Shown here: piece by piece, positions 9,872-20,837 of the stretch
Numbering within the stretch: position 1 is the first letter of the stretch
Layout: each line of letters starts with the position of its first letter
NCBI RefSeq assembly: GCF_002119665.1
Contig: NZ_CP021111.1
Span: forward strand, 4,216,001-4,280,000
From: Bordetella genomosp. 13
GTDB lineage: Bacteria > Pseudomonadota > Gammaproteobacteria > Burkholderiales > Burkholderiaceae_B
Length of the DNA stretch: 64,000 nucleotides
Reading direction: 5' to 3'
Notes under the pieces: model-generated
Seen by the model: only the letters and a program-made list of their open reading frames with translations
Databases searched by the model: none
What the model was told of the DNA's origin: nothing
Made by a program: the position numbers and the translations under genes

Positions 9872-9958
9872 CGTCATCCGAGCAACACAATGCCACGACA
9901 GCAAACGCTGCCTCAAAAAAAATCAGCCCCCTAGTCCACCATCAAGCAGGACAAGGAA

Positions 9959-11773
9959 TCACCGATCCGCCACATGCCGCAAGATATCCTCGCCATAAGC
10001 CTCGAGCTTGCGCGCCCCCACGCCGCTGATATGCCCCAGCTCGTCCATCGTTGAAGGCCGCGCCTGCGCGATCTCCCGCAACGTCGCGTCGTGGAAGATC
10101 ACATACGCCGGCACGCCGTGGTTCTTGGCGACTTCGCCGCGCCACGCCCGCAATGCATCGAACAGCGGCTTGGCTTCGGCAGGCAGCTCCACCGCCTCCG
10201 CCCGCGCCCGCTGCGTGCCGCGCGAACGTTCTTTCTTCTCGGGTTCGCGGCGCAGCATCAGTTGCCGCTCTCCCTTCAGCACCGCGCGGCTGTCCTCGGT
10301 CAATGCCAGGGTTCCGTAGCCTTCGTGGTCCACCATCAGCAGGCCCTGCGCCAGCAATTGGCGCAGCACCCCGCGCCATGCCTGTTCCGACAGATCCGCC
10401 CCGATCCCGAACACGCTGAGCGACTCGTGATCGTGCTGGCGCGTGCGATCGGTGCTCTTGCCGCGCAGGATGTCGATGATGTGCCCCGCCCCGTAGCGCT
10501 GGCCGCGCTGCTGCAGCCGATACACCGCCGACAGCACCTTCTGCGCCGCCACCGTGCCGTCCCATGCCTGCGGCGGGTCCAGGCAGACGTCGCAATTGCC
10601 GCAGGCCGAGATGGTCTGGCCGAAGTAGTTGAGCAGGCGCACGCGCCGGCATTCCACCGTCTCGCACAGCCCCAGCATCGCGTCCAGCTGCTGCCCCAGG
10701 CGACGGCGATAGATCTCGTCGCCCGGCGACTCGTCGATCATGCGGCGTTGCTGCACCACGTCCTGCAAGCCATACGCCAGCCAGGCCGAAGCGGGCAGCC
10801 CGTCGCGGCCCGCGCGGCCGGTTTCCTGGTAGTAGCCTTCCACCGACTTGGGCAGGTCGATGTGCGCGACGAAGCGCACGTCCGGCTTGTCGATGCCCAT
10901 GCCGAACGCAATGGTGGCCACCATGACGATGCCGTCCTCGCGCAGGAAGCGCGACTGGTTGGACGCGCGCACCGCGGCGCCCAGTCCGGCGTGATAAGGC
11001 AGCGCGTTGATGCCCTGGCTGCACAGGTAGTCGGCGGTTTCCTCGACGCGGGCGCGCGACAGGCAGTACACCACGCCCGAATCGCCCGCGTGCTCGGTGC
11101 GGATCAGTTCCAGCAGCTGGCGGCGCACGTCGTTCTTCTCGACGATGCGGTAGCGGATGTTGGGCCGGTCGAAGCTGGCAACGAAATGGCGCGCATCGTC
11201 CAGCGCCAGGCGCTGCGCGATCTCGGTGCGCGTGACGGCCGTGGCGGTGGCCGTCAGTGCGATGCGCGGCACGTCGGGCCAGCGCTCGTGCAGCATGGAC
11301 AGCTCGAGGTACTCGGGCCGGAAATCGTGTCCCCATTGCGATACGCAGTGCGCCTCGTCGATGGCGAACAGCGCGATGCGGCCGCGATCCAGCAGCTCGA
11401 GGCAGCGCTCCGTCATCAGGCGCTCGGGCGCCACATACAGCAGGTCGAGTTCGCCCGCCAGGAAGGCCTGTTCGACCTCGCGGGCCACGCGCCACTCTTG
11501 CGTGGAGTTGAGGAAAGCCGCGCGCACGCCCAGCTCGGTCAGCGCATCGACCTGATCCTGCATGAGGGCGATGAGGGGCGAGACCACGACGCCGGTGCCC
11601 TCGCGCACCAGGGCCGGGACCTGGTAGCACAGCGACTTGCCGCCGCCGGTGGGCATCAGCACCAGGGCATCGCCGCCGTCGATGACGTGCTGGACGATGG
11701 CCTGCTGGTCGCCGCGGAAGGATTCGTAGCCGAATACGCGCTGGAGCACCCCCAGGGCGCGCGCGTCAGACAT
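9959..11773 (-). CDS. recQ: ATP-dependent DNA helicase RecQ
   Basis: RecQ unwinds DNA 3'-5' in recombination and fork repair. The 604-residue protein has, in order, Walker A PTGGGKSLCYQ, the DEAH box IDEAHCVSQWGHDFRPEY, the helicase C motif QETGRAGRDG, the four-cysteine zinc site (C at CETVEC...SACGNCDVC, about residues 380-406), the RQC winged helix, and a C-terminal HRDC domain ending in GVGARKLEAYGEDIL. I prefer ATG 11773; a TTG three codons upstream is also in frame. It converges on ruvB across the A/B element region. Confidence 0.96.
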   Translation of the reverse strand: MSDARALGVLQRVFGYESFRGDQQAIVQHVIDGGDALVLMPTGGGKSLCYQVPALVREGTGVVVSPLIALMQDQVDALTELGVRAAFLNSTQEWRVAREVEQAFLAGELDLLYVAPERLMTERCLELLDRGRIALFAIDEAHCVSQWGHDFRPEYLELSMLHERWPDVPRIALTATATAVTRTEIAQRLALDDARHFVASFDRPNIRYRIVEKNDVRRQLLELIRTEHAGDSGVVYCLSRARVEETADYLCSQGINALPYHAGLGAAVRASNQSRFLREDGIVMVATIAFGMGIDKPDVRFVAHIDLPKSVEGYYQETGRAGRDGLPASAWLAYGLQDVVQQRRMIDESPGDEIYRRRLGQQLDAMLGLCETVECRRVRLLNYFGQTISACGNCDVCLDPPQAWDGTVAAQKVLSAVYRLQQRGQRYGAGHIIDILRGKSTDRTRQHDHESLSVFGIGADLSEQAWRGVLRQLLAQGLLMVDHEGYGTLALTEDSRAVLKGERQLMLRREPEKKERSRGTQRARAEAVELPAEAKPLFDALRAWRGEVAKNHGVPAYVIFHDATLREIAQARPSTMDELGHISGVGARKLEAYGEDILRHVADR

Positions 11774-11857
11774 GGATAGCAACCGTATGCATCATGCCGC
11801 GATTTTAAGCCGCATTTGCGCGTTGCCCGCCGCCAGCGCGCATTAACGGCGCGCTGT

Positions 11858-13204
11858 TCAATATCCCAGCCAGCGGCCGCGCATGAAGGCGTCGACCGGC
11901 ATGGAGATATTGGCGCGCACGTCGTAGTCGCCCGTGACGATGTCGCGGTCGGCGCCCACGGCGAACTGCACCTGCGGCGCCAGCTGGATGCTCTGCACCA
12001 GTCCGACGCGGCGCTCGTCATCCGAGGGATCCAGTCCGCTGCCCAGCGTATAGGTGCCGCTGAGCGTGCCCAGCCCCGAAATCGGCAGACCCGCCGTCCA
12101 GATATTGCGGCTGTACGGCGAGGCGGCGCCCGACTCGTAGGTGGACAGATCGCTGAAGCCGCTCTGCGTACGCTCGGTGATCACGCCGACCCGCAGCTCG
12201 TCGATGACGTTCACGTCATAGCCGATGCGATAGCGCCGGGCCGCGACGGCGTCATAGGTGCTTTGCATGACGCCCGCCTGCACGCTGCCGTAAGGCCCCG
12301 CCCTGTAGGTGGTGCCCACGCCGCCGGCCGTGAGCGAAGGCGCGCTCTGCAACTGGCCCTGCAGGGTGACGTCGGGCATCAGTCCGTAGCTGAAGCTGCT
12401 GCTGCCCACCGAGGCCCCGTACACCACGGCGCCCGACGTGGCGGACAGGTCGGTATTGTTGAGGCGGCCGATGGACGAGGTATAGCCGAACTCGCCGGGC
12501 TCGAGCTTGCCGTCGGCAGGCGGCGGACTGGACAGTTGAAGCCCGCCGATGGCCAGCGACGGGCTGCCCCACGACAGCGCATTGGTGTTCAGGTTGCCCA
12601 CCGCCACCGTGGGCCCGTCCGCTTCGCGATAGGTCCAGTTCCGGTCGCCATACACCATGCCCGTCTGCGAGCCGACCGATGCGAACCAGCGTTTGCGGGG
12701 CTTGGCTATGCCGTAGACCACCTGCATCTTGCTGCCCGGCCCGAGATCCGAGGGCTGCAGTTCCAGCGCGTATTGCGGCTGGGGATCCGGCGCCGCCCAG
12801 TCAGGTTCGACCATGGCCGCGGCGCACAGCAAACCGACGTCGTCGTCGTCCAGGCACGGATCCGGCGGCAGCTCGTGGGCCTCGAGCGCCGAGACGGGCC
12901 GCACGGGCAGCGGCAACGCGGGGGCGAGCACGCCGATGCCATAGCGCGCGACCTCGAAGTCGCCGGATTCGGTCTGCTGCACCCGCACGGCGCGCCGCAT
13001 GGGGCCGCCGGATTGCGCGACCTGCACCGGACGTTGCGTCGCGGCGGCCGTGCCGGCAGGCGAGCCGCCCTCGCCCGGCGTGGCGCACGCGCCCAGGGTG
13101 GCGCTGCCAGCCAGTCCCACCGCAAGGGCGACGCGAGCCACCGTGCGCCGGGAGGGCGCGCGGGCGGGCTCGGGCCTTCGCGGCGAGAACAGTGGGCAAG
13201 GCAT
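11858..13204 (-). CDS. Usher-like outer-membrane beta-barrel lipoprotein
   Basis: This 448-residue (approx.) exported protein has a basic N terminus, a hydrophobic stretch and a probable lipobox (LGAC near residue 40). The body is rich in alternating Gly/Ser/Thr/aromatic strands. Segments such as SSFSYGLMPDVTLQGQLQ and ARRYRIGYDV resemble the barrel of chaperone-usher fimbrial ushers. It is about half the length of a true usher (about 800 residues), and no PapC-type plug or C-terminal domains are recognised. No chaperone or pilin gene is adjacent. The usher resemblance is by eye and the function is unknown. I start at ATG 13204. Confidence 0.6.
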   Translation of the reverse strand: MPCPLFSPRRPEPARAPSRRTVARVALAVGLAGSATLGACATPGEGGSPAGTAAATQRPVQVAQSGGPMRRAVRVQQTESGDFEVARYGIGVLAPALPLPVRPVSALEAHELPPDPCLDDDDVGLLCAAAMVEPDWAAPDPQPQYALELQPSDLGPGSKMQVVYGIAKPRKRWFASVGSQTGMVYGDRNWTYREADGPTVAVGNLNTNALSWGSPSLAIGGLQLSSPPPADGKLEPGEFGYTSSIGRLNNTDLSATSGAVVYGASVGSSSFSYGLMPDVTLQGQLQSAPSLTAGGVGTTYRAGPYGSVQAGVMQSTYDAVAARRYRIGYDVNVIDELRVGVITERTQSGFSDLSTYESGAASPYSRNIWTAGLPISGLGTLSGTYTLGSGLDPSDDERRVGLVQSIQLAPQVQFAVGADRDIVTGDYDVRANISMPVDAFMRGRWLGY

Positions 13205-13371
13205 GGGAGTTTGTCCTGGATAACTGCCGCGACAGCGCGCGACGGACATTCCGATTTTAATGGCTGACCACGCCACCGCACCAAACGGGGACAAAGCAAA
13301 ACAATGGCGCGGTATATTTCAATTGATTTCCACCTCTTGCCCGACGTGCCCCGCCGCGTCACTATCCCGCC

Positions 13372-14073
13372 ATGGATCAACCCCACACCAAGCTGCTGGT
13401 CGTCGACGACGATCCCGCGCTGCGGCAATTGCTGGCCGATTACCTGAATCGGCACGGCTACGACACCCTGCTGGCGCCCGACGCCAACGACCTGGCCGCG
13501 CGAATCACCCGCTACGCGCCGGACCTGCTGGTGCTGGACCGCATGCTGCCCGGCGGCGACGGCGCCGATGCCTGCCGCCGCCTGCGTGAACAGGGCGAAG
13601 ACCTGCCCGTCATCCTGCTTACCGCGCGCGACGAGGCCGTCGACCGCATCATCGGCCTGGAGGCCGGCGCGGACGACTACCTCGGCAAGCCGTTCGATCC
13701 TCGCGAACTGCTGGCCCGCATCGAGGCGGTGCTGCGACGCAAGCGCGGCCCCTCGGCGCTTACCAAAGACTCGCCCGTCTCGTTCGGCCCGTTCGTGTTC
13801 GACCCGGCCACGCGCCAGCTGCTGCGCGACGGCACCGCGGTCAAGCTGACGGGCGGCGAGATCAATCTGCTCGAGGCCCTGGTGCGCAACGCGGGCAAGC
13901 CGCTGTCGCGCGAACGCCTGCTGTCGCTGGCGCGCGACGACGACGGCGGCGAGCGCAATGACCGGGCGATCGACATCGCCGTCCTGCGGCTGCGCCGCGC
14001 CATCGAAGAAGACCCCAAGCAGCCACGCTGGATCCAGACCGTCTGGGGCATCGGCTACCGGTTCTCTCCCTGA
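13372..14073 (+). CDS. OmpR-family response regulator
   Basis: This 233-residue DNA-binding regulator has a receiver domain with the acidic pocket VDDDP (residues 11-15), phospho-acceptor D56 in LLVLDRMLP, and the Lys in GKPFDPREL. It is joined to a winged-helix Trans_reg_C domain ending in RWIQTVWGIGYRFSP. The RxLLxLA and DRAIDIAVLRLRR motifs place it close to OmpR itself. It is followed after 10 nt by its kinase gene. The upstream 167 nt are relatively AT-rich around 13310-13330 and probably contain the promoter. The signal sensed is not apparent. Confidence 0.93.
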   Translation: MDQPHTKLLVVDDDPALRQLLADYLNRHGYDTLLAPDANDLAARITRYAPDLLVLDRMLPGGDGADACRRLREQGEDLPVILLTARDEAVDRIIGLEAGADDYLGKPFDPRELLARIEAVLRRKRGPSALTKDSPVSFGPFVFDPATRQLLRDGTAVKLTGGEINLLEALVRNAGKPLSRERLLSLARDDDGGERNDRAIDIAVLRLRRAIEEDPKQPRWIQTVWGIGYRFSP

Positions 14074-14083
14074 GGATGACGCC

Positions 14084-15475
14084 GTGATCCGGCTTCATCC
14101 GCGCATGCTGCTGCCGCGCTCGCTGCGCACGCGCCTGATCCTGCTGGTGCTGGGCGCCGTGCTGCTGGCCCAGGCGGCCACGCTGACCACGGCCTCGTAC
14201 TTCCGCGACAGGTTCATCGAGACGGTCGGCATCGACTATCTCACCACCACCATCCGCACATTGCGCGCGGCGCTGTCGCAGGTGCCGGCCGAGGACCGGC
14301 CGGACTTCGTGCGCGTGGCCTCGCAGAACCAGTGGCGGCTGTGGTCGCGCGTGCTGCCGGCCGAGGCGCGGCTGCAGCGCCGCGAGCACCTGCCGCCGCG
14401 ACGCGACCGCCCTCCCGAGACCGACGACGTACGCCGCGACCTGCGCGGGCTGGTGCGCGAACTGAACGAGCGCCTGAACGACGGCACGCGTGTGGCGCTG
14501 TCGCGCGGTCCCGATCCCGAGCTGTACATATCGCTGGCGCCCAATCCCGCCACCGAGGACGCCCCGCTGCTGCGCGAATGGCTGGTGATTCCGCTGGATC
14601 GCCTGGACCCGCCGGTGGCCACGCCGCTGGTGGCGATATGGCTGGCCGGCCTGGGCGTGGTGCTGCTGCTGGCCGCGGGCTTCTCGTGGCACATCACGCG
14701 TCCCATCACGCGCCTGGCCGATGCCGCCGACCGGCTGGCGGCCGGCCAGCCTCAGCGGGTCGAACCCTCCGGCCCGCACGAGACGCGCGTACTGGGTGAA
14801 CGATTCAACGCCATGCTCGACGCGCTGGCCGAATCGGACTCGGTGCGGCGCACGATGCTGTCCGGCCTGCCGCACGACCTGAAGGGCCCACTGTCGCGCA
14901 TGTGGCTGCGCATCGAGCTGACGGACGACCCGGCGCTGAAGGAGGGCCTGCGCAAAGACCTGCAGGACATGCAGCACATGGTCGACCAGTTCATCGGCTT
15001 CGTCCGCGGCACCGATCCCGCGGCCTATCACTACTCGCCGCTGGCGCTGCCCGAATGGCTGGCCGAGCGCGTGGCGGGCTGGCAGGGCGCGGGCACCGAC
15101 GTCAGGCTGCACCAGGCCGACGACAACGGCATCGTCATCAACGGCGATGCCGTCGCGCTGGGCCGGCTGCTGGACAACCTGATCGGCAACGCATTGCACC
15201 ATGGGGAACCGCCCATCGACGTGGCGCTGCGGCGCGAGGGCCAGACCGTCATTGTGGAAGTGGCCGACCACGGCCCGGGCATCGCGGCGGATCGGCGCCA
15301 GGAAGCGCTGCGCCCCTTCGCCCGCCTGGATGACGCGCGCACGCGCACGGGCAACGTGGGCCTGGGCCTGGCGGTGGCCGAGGCCATCGCGCGCGCGCAC
15401 GGCGGCACGCTGGAACTGCGCCAGGCGCAGTCGGGCGGCCTGCTGGTGCACATCGAACTGCCGCTGGCGGCGTGA
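14084..15475 (+). CDS. EnvZ-type sensor histidine kinase
   Basis: This inner-membrane kinase is the partner of the preceding regulator. Its layout is TM1 at about residues 12-35, a periplasmic domain of about 150 residues, TM2 (LVAIWLAGLGVVLLLAAG), HAMP, then DHp with phospho-acceptor H264 in LPHDLKGPLSR, which strongly resembles EnvZ. The ATPase domain has N-box DNLIGNALHHG, G1 DHGPGI and G2 GLGLAVAEAI. I choose GTG 14084, preceded by GAGGA at a good distance; ATG 14105 (MLLPRS) is the alternative. It reads toward the cyd-like pair, which is on the other strand. Confidence 0.92.
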   Translation: MIRLHPRMLLPRSLRTRLILLVLGAVLLAQAATLTTASYFRDRFIETVGIDYLTTTIRTLRAALSQVPAEDRPDFVRVASQNQWRLWSRVLPAEARLQRREHLPPRRDRPPETDDVRRDLRGLVRELNERLNDGTRVALSRGPDPELYISLAPNPATEDAPLLREWLVIPLDRLDPPVATPLVAIWLAGLGVVLLLAAGFSWHITRPITRLADAADRLAAGQPQRVEPSGPHETRVLGERFNAMLDALAESDSVRRTMLSGLPHDLKGPLSRMWLRIELTDDPALKEGLRKDLQDMQHMVDQFIGFVRGTDPAAYHYSPLALPEWLAERVAGWQGAGTDVRLHQADDNGIVINGDAVALGRLLDNLIGNALHHGEPPIDVALRREGQTVIVEVADHGPGIAADRRQEALRPFARLDDARTRTGNVGLGLAVAEAIARAHGGTLELRQAQSGGLLVHIELPLAA

Positions 15476-15488
15476 GCGCCCGCCGCCC

Positions 15489-16541
15489 TCAGGGCGGCGG
15501 CAGCGCGAGATTCGCAGCCCGGCGCTCGCGGCCGAACACCGAACGGTAGGCCAGCACGTTGAAGACCAGCACCACCGGCACGCCGATCACGGCGCCCGCC
15601 ATCACCAGGCGCATCGAGGCCACCGCGCCCGAGCCGTCCCAGATCGTCATGTCGTCCAGGATCAGGTAGGGGAAGAAGCTGTAGGTCAGCCCCGCCAGCA
15701 TCAGCACGTACAACAGCACGCACAGCGCGAAGGGCAGCCAGCTGAAGCGGTCGGCCTTGCCGGGCAGGCGCGCCAGCAGCATCTCGATGCCGACGAAGCA
15801 CAACAGCATCGCGACCCACACGGCCACCGCCAGGCCCAGATGCGCGTCATCGCTCCAGCGGTAGAACACGCCCGAGTTGGCAAGGCCCAGCGCCACGGCC
15901 ACGGCCACCATGCCGACGGAGGTCCAGCGCGTGGCATGGCGGGCCCAGGCCACCGCGCGGCGCTGCAGGTCGCCGTCGACCCGCATCACCAGCCAGCACG
16001 CGCCCAGCAGCGCATAGGCCGCGATGCCGCACGCGCCGGTGAACAGCGAGAACCAGCCATAGCCCGCGTCGCTTTGATAACCGGTGGCCACGCGGCCCAG
16101 CACGGCGCCCTGCCCCACGGCGGTCAACACCGAGCCCAGCCAGAACGCCAGAATCCAGCGCGGCTTGTGCTCGGTGCGGGCGCGGATGCGGAATTCGAAG
16201 GCCACGCTGCGCAGCATCATGCCCACGCCCATGCAGGCCAGCGGCCCGTACAGTTTGCCGAACACCGTGCCCCAGGCGAACGGAAAGGCAGCACAGAACA
16301 GGCCGATGCCCAGCAGCGGCCAGAACTCGTTGGCATCGCGCCACGGGCTCAGCAGGCCCATCATGCGGCCGCGCGTCTCGGAAGGCGCCAGCTGCAGCAG
16401 CACGCCCACGCCGACGTCGAAACCGTCGAGCACGATGCCGGCCACGATGAGCAACAGCAGCAGCGCCATGAAGGCCAGCGGCATCCAGAAGGCGGGATCG
16501 CCGGGCGTCAGGCCCAGCGAGGCGGCGAGCATGTCGATCAT
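15489..16541 (-). CDS. cydB: Cytochrome bd-type oxidase subunit II (CydB-like)
   Basis: This 350-residue polytopic membrane protein has CydB features: LDGFDVGVG in the first helix and SPWRDANEFWPLLG, the counterpart of the family's PVWDGNEVW. Several further hydrophobic helices follow. CydB carries no heme in known enzymes but supports CydA and the proton path. Its start ATG overlaps the stop of the upstream gene (ATGA), so the two are translationally coupled. Because the partner CydA homologue lacks heme ligands (see next entry), oxidase activity of this pair is doubtful. Confidence 0.85.
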   Translation of the reverse strand: MIDMLAASLGLTPGDPAFWMPLAFMALLLLLIVAGIVLDGFDVGVGVLLQLAPSETRGRMMGLLSPWRDANEFWPLLGIGLFCAAFPFAWGTVFGKLYGPLACMGVGMMLRSVAFEFRIRARTEHKPRWILAFWLGSVLTAVGQGAVLGRVATGYQSDAGYGWFSLFTGACGIAAYALLGACWLVMRVDGDLQRRAVAWARHATRWTSVGMVAVAVALGLANSGVFYRWSDDAHLGLAVAVWVAMLLCFVGIEMLLARLPGKADRFSWLPFALCVLLYVLMLAGLTYSFFPYLILDDMTIWDGSGAVASMRLVMAGAVIGVPVVLVFNVLAYRSVFGRERRAANLALPPP

Positions 16542-17878
16542 GTGCCGCCCCCCACGGCCTTGCGGACCGGCACCACGCCATAGCGGGCGGCATGCAGCAG
16601 CATGCCGACGAAGGCCAGGCCCAGCAGCAGGTACAGCAGCAGATAACCGGCAAGCCCGTAGGTCAGCGTGGACTGCGCGGCCGGCCCCAGGATCTCGGAC
16701 TGCGTCACGCTGCGGTTGACGGCGTACGGCAGCAGGCCCAGCAGCGAGACCCACCAGCCGGCGATAGCGGCCACGCCGCCGAAGAACGTCATGCCCGTCA
16801 GTGCGCGCAGCCACCAGGCGGGCAGCGCGGACGGGTCGAGATTGCGGCGCCAGCCCAGCATCAGCGTCAGGCACGCGGCCGCCAGCATCGCCAGCCCCAG
16901 CAGCACAGCGGCCCGCGCCGACCAGAACACCAGGGCGACCGGCGGCCGCATGCCGGCGAACTTGTCCAGGCCCAGGAAATGGCCCTGCGCGTCACGCCCC
17001 AGCAGGCGGCCGCCGGTACGCAGGCTCCAGGAGTACAGGTTGCTCTGGCTGGAGACGTCGGGCCAGCCGAACACCGTGAATTGAGGCACATCGCCGCTGT
17101 GCCAGTATCCGGCCAGCGCCGCGGCCTTGGCCGGCTGATGCAGCGCCACCACGTCGGCCATGCCAATGGCCGCAGGCGCCTGCAGCAGCGCGGCGATCGC
17201 CCCCACCACGGCTGCCGCCTTGAAGGCGTTGCGCTCGCCCTCGCCGGGCGGACGGCGCAGCGTCTGCAGCGCGGTCACGCCCATGATCAGGAACGCCGCC
17301 GCCAGCGCCGCGCCCAGCACGGTCAGCGCCATGCTCCATCCGAACGAGGGGTTGAAGACCACCGCCTGCCAGTCGTAGACCTGATAGCGGCCGTCGACCA
17401 AGGCCGCCCCGTCGGGCGTCTGCATCCACGAATGCAGCGCCACCAGCCAGCCCACGGTCAGCAGCTGTCCCACCGCGACCATCAGCACCGCCAGCGTATG
17501 CGCGGCATCGGAAACGCGCCGCTGGCCGAACAGCATGACGCCCAGGAAGCACGACTTCAGCACGAAGACCGACAGCACGCCGTACCCGATCAGCGGCCCC
17601 GCGACGTTGCCGATCTTGTCCATCAGGCCGCCCCACAGGCTGCCCAGCTGCACCAGCACGGGCAGCGCCGAGGCCAGCGCCAGGACGAAACACAGCGCGA
17701 AGATGCGCACCCAGAAGCGATAGGCAGCGGTCCAGCCGGGCTGGCCGGTAAGCCGGGCCCGTATTTTGAACAACAGCAGCATCCAGGCCAGCGCCAACGC
17801 CACGGCCATGAACAGCGCCAGGAAACTGAAGCTGGCCAGGAAGTGCGCGCGCGCCAGCAATAGCGGGGGGATATCCAT
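16538..17878 (-). CDS. CydA homologue lacking the canonical heme ligands
   Basis: This 446-residue membrane protein aligns by eye with cytochrome bd subunit I. It keeps structural motifs such as SWMQTP (150-155), QPAKAAAL (248-255), FGWPD (270-274) and AGWWV (373-377). The residues that bind heme in E. coli CydA are replaced: H19 by a Leu/Phe stretch (FSFLAL), E99 by Y99, E107 by K108, H186 by L185, M393 by A321, and E445 by L379. GRQPW has become GLLPY. It is therefore unlikely to be a bd oxidase unless hemes are held differently. Its co-retention with a good CydB suggests a working membrane complex of another function. It overlaps cydB by ATGA. Confidence 0.8.
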   Translation of the reverse strand: MDIPPLLLARAHFLASFSFLALFMAVALALAWMLLLFKIRARLTGQPGWTAAYRFWVRIFALCFVLALASALPVLVQLGSLWGGLMDKIGNVAGPLIGYGVLSVFVLKSCFLGVMLFGQRRVSDAAHTLAVLMVAVGQLLTVGWLVALHSWMQTPDGAALVDGRYQVYDWQAVVFNPSFGWSMALTVLGAALAAAFLIMGVTALQTLRRPPGEGERNAFKAAAVVGAIAALLQAPAAIGMADVVALHQPAKAAALAGYWHSGDVPQFTVFGWPDVSSQSNLYSWSLRTGGRLLGRDAQGHFLGLDKFAGMRPPVALVFWSARAAVLLGLAMLAAACLTLMLGWRRNLDPSALPAWWLRALTGMTFFGGVAAIAGWWVSLLGLLPYAVNRSVTQSEILGPAAQSTLTYGLAGYLLLYLLLGLAFVGMLLHAARYGVVPVRKAVGGGT

Positions 17879-17918
17879 GATGGCCGGTAGTGTAGAACCA
17901 AATGGGCCCACCCCCGAG

Positions 17919-17952
17919 CGCTGCGTCGCCCCCTCGAGGGGGCGACGCAGCG
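17919..17952. repeat. 34-bp perfect palindrome between divergent genes
   Basis: CGCTGCGTCGCCCCCTC is followed by its exact reverse complement. The palindrome lies between the divergent cydA-like and glnS starts (17878 and 18112). It looks like a terminator stem but has no T tract, and no gene ends there. Confidence 0.75.
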
Positions 17953-18111
17953 GACCGGCAGAGCCCGGATCCGCGCGTCCCCGATCGACTTGCACCGGTT
18001 TCTTGCCTAGAAGGTGTTGCTTGGCCACATATCGGTTCCGGCCTTCGGCGGCTTCAGCCCCGAACGTGGCAAAATTGTCGCTTTGTCGCTGCTATTTCCG
18101 ATTCTTTCAGA

Positions 18112-19872
<1,761 letters not shown>

Positions 19873-19880
19873 CCACCGCC

Positions 19881-20732
19881 ATGAATACCGAATCGCTTGC
19901 CCTGGATTTCAAGAGCGCCACCCTGTATGCGGTGCGCGTGGTGCTGCACAGCGCCGACACCGGCCGCCTGGCCGACGCGCTGGCGCAGCGCATGGCCGAC
20001 GCGGGCAGCTTCTTCGAGCACGAACCCGTGGTCATCGATGCCAGCCGCATCGACGATGCCATCGACTGGCCGCAACTGCTGGACGCGCTGCGCGAGCACA
20101 ACCTGCCGCCCATCGGCGTGGTGGCCGAAGGCGCGAATCTCGAGGCCGCGCGCGCGGCCGGCCTGACGCCGGTCGACCTGTCCACGGCGGCGCCGCGACC
20201 GCAGGCGCCCGATGCCGCGGCCGCGGTGCGCGCCGCCGAAGCAGCGGCGGTGCCCGTGCCGCAGGCCGTCTCCGCCCCGCCGCCCGCGGCGCCCGCGGCC
20301 GCCCCCACGGACGCCCCTGCGGTCTCCCCGGAACCGCAGCCGCAGGCCGACGTCGAGGCCGAGGCGCCAGTGGCCGCGCCGGCTCCGGCGCCGGCCCCGT
20401 CGGCCATGGTGATCAACCGTCCACTGCGTTCGGGCCAGCGCGTGTATGCGCGCCAGACCGACCTGGTGGTCATCGGCATGGTCAGCCAGGGCGCGGAGGT
20501 CATCGCCGACGGCAACGTGCACGTGTACGGACCGCTGCGCGGCAAGGCCATGGCCGGCGCGCGCGGCGACACCTCGGCACGCATCTTCACCACGCAGCTC
20601 GATGCCGAACTGCTGGCCGTGGCCGGCGTGTACCGGGTCGTGGAGGCCAAGCTCGACCCCAGCCTGCACAACCAGCCCGCGCTGGTGTGGCTGGATGGCG
20701 AGGCCTTGCGCGTCGAGCCGCTGAAGGGCTAG
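19881..20732 (+). CDS. minC: Septum site-determining protein MinC
   Basis: MinC inhibits FtsZ assembly away from mid-cell and is recruited to the membrane by MinD. The 283-residue protein has the N-terminal MinC_N domain (to about residue 105), a long Ala/Pro/Glu-rich linker (about 110-180), and the C-terminal beta-helix MinC_C domain with [17 protein letters not shown] and [16 protein letters not shown]. The linker is longer than in E. coli (231 residues), a common feature of high-GC betaproteobacteria. Start ATG 19881 is chosen over a much longer open frame. minD and minE follow. Confidence 0.96.
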   Translation: MNTESLALDFKSATLYAVRVVLHSADTGRLADALAQRMADAGSFFEHEPVVIDASRIDDAIDWPQLLDALREHNLPPIGVVAEGANLEAARAAGLTPVDLSTAAPRPQAPDAAAAVRAAEAAAVPVPQAVSAPPPAAPAAAPTDAPAVSPEPQPQADVEAEAPVAAPAPAPAPSAMVINRPLRSGQRVYARQTDLVVIGMVSQGAEVIADGNVHVYGPLRGKAMAGARGDTSARIFTTQLDAELLAVAGVYRVVEAKLDPSLHNQPALVWLDGEALRVEPLKG

Positions 20733-20772
20733 GCAGCACCGGCGGACACGGTCCGCCGCTCCATCTTGTAAG

Positions 20773-20837
20773 AAGCCTTAAACGGGCTTTTTGCTTTACG
20801 ATAACGCGATTTATTCGAACATAAGGGTTTCACGGTC
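20773..20837 (+). promoter_or_regulatory. minC-minD gap: weak hairpin and possible minD promoter
   Basis: A short stem AAGCC/GGCTT (20773-20777 and 20785-20789) followed by a T-run looks like a weak terminator or attenuator. It is followed by TTTACG and, 17 nt later, AACATA, a possible sigma-70 promoter. This AT-rich stretch stands out from its surroundings. It would allow minDE to be expressed separately from minC. The reading is tentative. Confidence 0.3.

Noticed and set aside
10091..11779. A 562-residue plus-strand frame
   Set aside because: Shadow of recQ, caused by high GC; no domain and no ribosome site.
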